NCBI RefSeq assembly: GCF_016429215.1
Contig: NZ_JAELUH010000053.1
Span: 1-38,012 of the forward strand
Length of the DNA: 38,012 nucleotides
Reading direction: 5' to 3'
From: Herbaspirillum sp. ASV7
Lineage (GTDB): Bacteria; Pseudomonadota; Gammaproteobacteria; Burkholderiales; Burkholderiaceae_D
This document shows, in pieces, positions 36,634 to 38,012 of this stretch. Position 1 is the stretch's first letter; every line of letters begins with the position of its first letter. The notes below the pieces were generated by a model. The model was not told the origin of the DNA, did no database searches, and was given only the letters and a program-made list of their open reading frames with translations. The translations under genes and the position numbers were made by a program.

Positions 36634-38012
36634 ATGCACACCATCACCATCGACGGCTTCAACCTCACCGCCCAGCAAGTCATCAGCGTGGCCCGCGCGC
36701 CCCACCTGAAGGTGGCCCTGGCCGATTCCTCCCGCGCTGCCTTGAAGCAAAGCCGCGACTACATCGAAAGCACCTGGATGCACGATGAAGCGCCGATGAT
36801 GTACAGCTTCAACACCGGCGTGGGCCTCTTGAAGGACACCCGCATCAAGGTCGAGCACATCGAGCTGTTCCAGACCCAGATGATCCGCGCCCACAGCGCC
36901 GGCATCGGCGAGCCCTTCTCGGAAGAAGTCAGTCGCGCCACCATGCTGCTGCGCGCCAATGCCTTCGCCTCCAACTATTCGGCGCCGCGCGTGGAAGTGG
37001 TGGATCGCCTCTTGGCCTTCATCAATGCCGGCATCCACCCCATCATGCCGCAGAAGGGTTCGGTGGGCGCCTCCGGCGACCTGGCACCGCTGGCCTACCT
37101 GGCCGCAGCCATCGCAGGCTTCGACGAGGCCGAGGTGATGTACCAGGGCCAGCGCATGCGCGCCACGCAAGCCATCGAGCTGGCCGGCATCGGCCCGGTC
37201 AGGTTCGACCTCAAGGCCAAGGATGCCTCGGCGCTCATCAATGGCTGCACCGCCTCGCTGGCCGTGGCCATCCTGGCCGCGCACGATGCCCGCCACCTGC
37301 TCACCGACGCCTGCCTGTCGCTGGGCCTGACGCTGGAAGCGATGCGCGCCGAGATGGCGGCCTTCGATCCGCGCATCCAGCAGGCGCGTCCGCATGCGGG
37401 CCAGATCAAGACGGCGGCGGTGATCCGCACGCTGCTGAAGGGATCGACCCGCACCACCCATGAAGCCCGTGCCGTGCAACTGCCGGACGAGCTGCGTCGC
37501 ACCGACATCCCCTATACCGCCCGCATCCAGGACGTCTACTCGCTGCGCTGCGCACCGCAGGTGTATGGCCCGGTGTTCGATGCGCTGGACTACATCGACA
37601 CCATCATCGAGAAGGAGACCAACTCCGCCACCGACAACCCGCTGATCTTCAACAAGGAAGACGGCGAGGGCTTCGAGATCATCTCCGGCGGCAATTTCCA
37701 CGGCCAGTACCTGGCCCAGGCGATGGATCTGCTGGCCATGGCCATTACCGACCTAGGCAGCATCTGCGAGCGCCGCATCGCCCGCCTGATCGACCCGACC
37801 CTGTCGTGGGGGTTGCCGCGCAACCTGATGAGCGGCATCCGTGGCGTCAACACCGGCTATCCGGTGGTGCAATGCTCGATGAGTTCGCTGGTGATGGAAA
37901 ACCGCACCCTGTGCATGCCGGGCAGCGTGGACAGCATTCCGTCCAAGGGCAATAGCGAAGACCACATCTCCAACTCGACCTGGTGCGCGCGCAAGGCCAT
38001 GACGGTGGTGCA
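36634..38012 (+). CDS. Histidine/aromatic amino acid ammonia-lyase family enzyme, 3' end beyond window
   Basis: The frame opens at 36634 (AGGA 8 bases upstream) and runs 459 codons to the window edge, close to the family's usual ~510. The MIO-forming triad is A146-S147-G148 in GSVGASGDLAPLAYL. The catalytic Tyr region reads MMYSFNTGVG (Y57) where most relatives have YGxNTGFG. The Asn motif is LINGCTASLA instead of the common INGT. The specificity segment RAHSAGIGEP (A86-H87) keeps the His found in histidine ammonia-lyases but has Ala where they have Ser. Later YSLRCAPQVYGP and NSATDNPLIF are standard. It lies 180 bp after puuD, without other hut genes. Deamination of an amino acid is expected; which one is uncertain. 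Confidence 0.9.
   Translation, partial: MHTITIDGFNLTAQQVISVARAPHLKVALADSSRAALKQSRDYIESTWMHDEAPMMYSFNTGVGLLKDTRIKVEHIELFQTQMIRAHSAGIGEPFSEEVSRATMLLRANAFASNYSAPRVEVVDRLLAFINAGIHPIMPQKGSVGASGDLAPLAYLAAAIAGFDEAEVMYQGQRMRATQAIELAGIGPVRFDLKAKDASALINGCTASLAVAILAAHDARHLLTDACLSLGLTLEAMRAEMAAFDPRIQQARPHAGQIKTAAVIRTLLKGSTRTTHEARAVQLPDELRRTDIPYTARIQDVYSLRCAPQVYGPVFDALDYIDTIIEKETNSATDNPLIFNKEDGEGFEIISGGNFHGQYLAQAMDLLAMAITDLGSICERRIARLIDPTLSWGLPRNLMSGIRGVNTGYPVVQCSMSSLVMENRTLCMPGSVDSIPSKGNSEDHISNSTWCARKAMTVV

Noticed and set aside
36478..37701. A 407-codon minus-strand frame at the right end
   Set aside because: It is antisense to the ammonia-lyase gene, whose MIO motif and family pattern are clear on the plus strand.

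Overview
The window is high-GC DNA with tightly packed genes, long antisense open frames and ordinary Shine-Dalgarno sites. Protein character and gene content suggest a betaproteobacterium of the Oxalobacteraceae, most like Herbaspirillum. That placement is recognition from memory; no search was run. No rRNA, tRNA, CRISPR array, transposase or phage gene was seen.

Layout. (1) 1-4169, all minus strand: the start of a secreted protein cut by the window edge, mutS, and a zinc-free MDR oxidoreductase. (2) 4483-9731: a tripartite drug-efflux operon (outer-membrane factor, EmrA-like adaptor, EmrB-like MFS pump) divergent from a TetR repressor. A near-consensus promoter abutting a 12-bp palindrome lies between them. 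(3) 9858-17987, minus strand: purine entry and oxidation, comprising guanine deaminase, xdhC, xdhB, xdhA and an AzgA-type purine permease. (4) 18661-24855: a LysR gene divergent from gcl-hyi-glxR, which turn glyoxylate into glycerate, followed by pyruvate kinase. (5) 24935-29428, minus strand: two unknown lipoproteins, then a chemoreceptor 24 bp behind a probable 8-oxoguanine deaminase gene. (6) 30028-38012: a UraD-AllC fusion, an NCS2 xanthine/urate permease, a LysR regulator, the membrane-bound cytochrome c urate oxidase PuuD, and a histidine-ammonia-lyase-family enzyme cut by the right edge.

Together these genes describe an almost continuous route: guanine -> xanthine (GuaD) -> urate (XdhABC) -> 5-hydroxyisourate (PuuD) -> OHCU -> allantoin (UraD domain) -> allantoate -> ureidoglycine/ureidoglycolate (AllC domain) -> glyoxylate -> tartronate semialdehyde (Gcl) -> glycerate (GlxR). 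HIU hydrolase, allantoinase, ureidoglycolate lyase and glycerate kinase are not in the window.

The most unusual signal is non-coding. Two direct copies of a roughly 326-bp structured element (18317-18642 and 29583-29907) differ at 13 of their first 268 bases. Six of those 13 differences form three compensatory base-pair exchanges in predicted stems, so the folded form appears to be maintained. The two copies also bracket the gcl to 8-oxoguanine deaminase block. Other repeats are a REP/BIME family at three sites and a 160-bp imperfect palindrome behind emrB.
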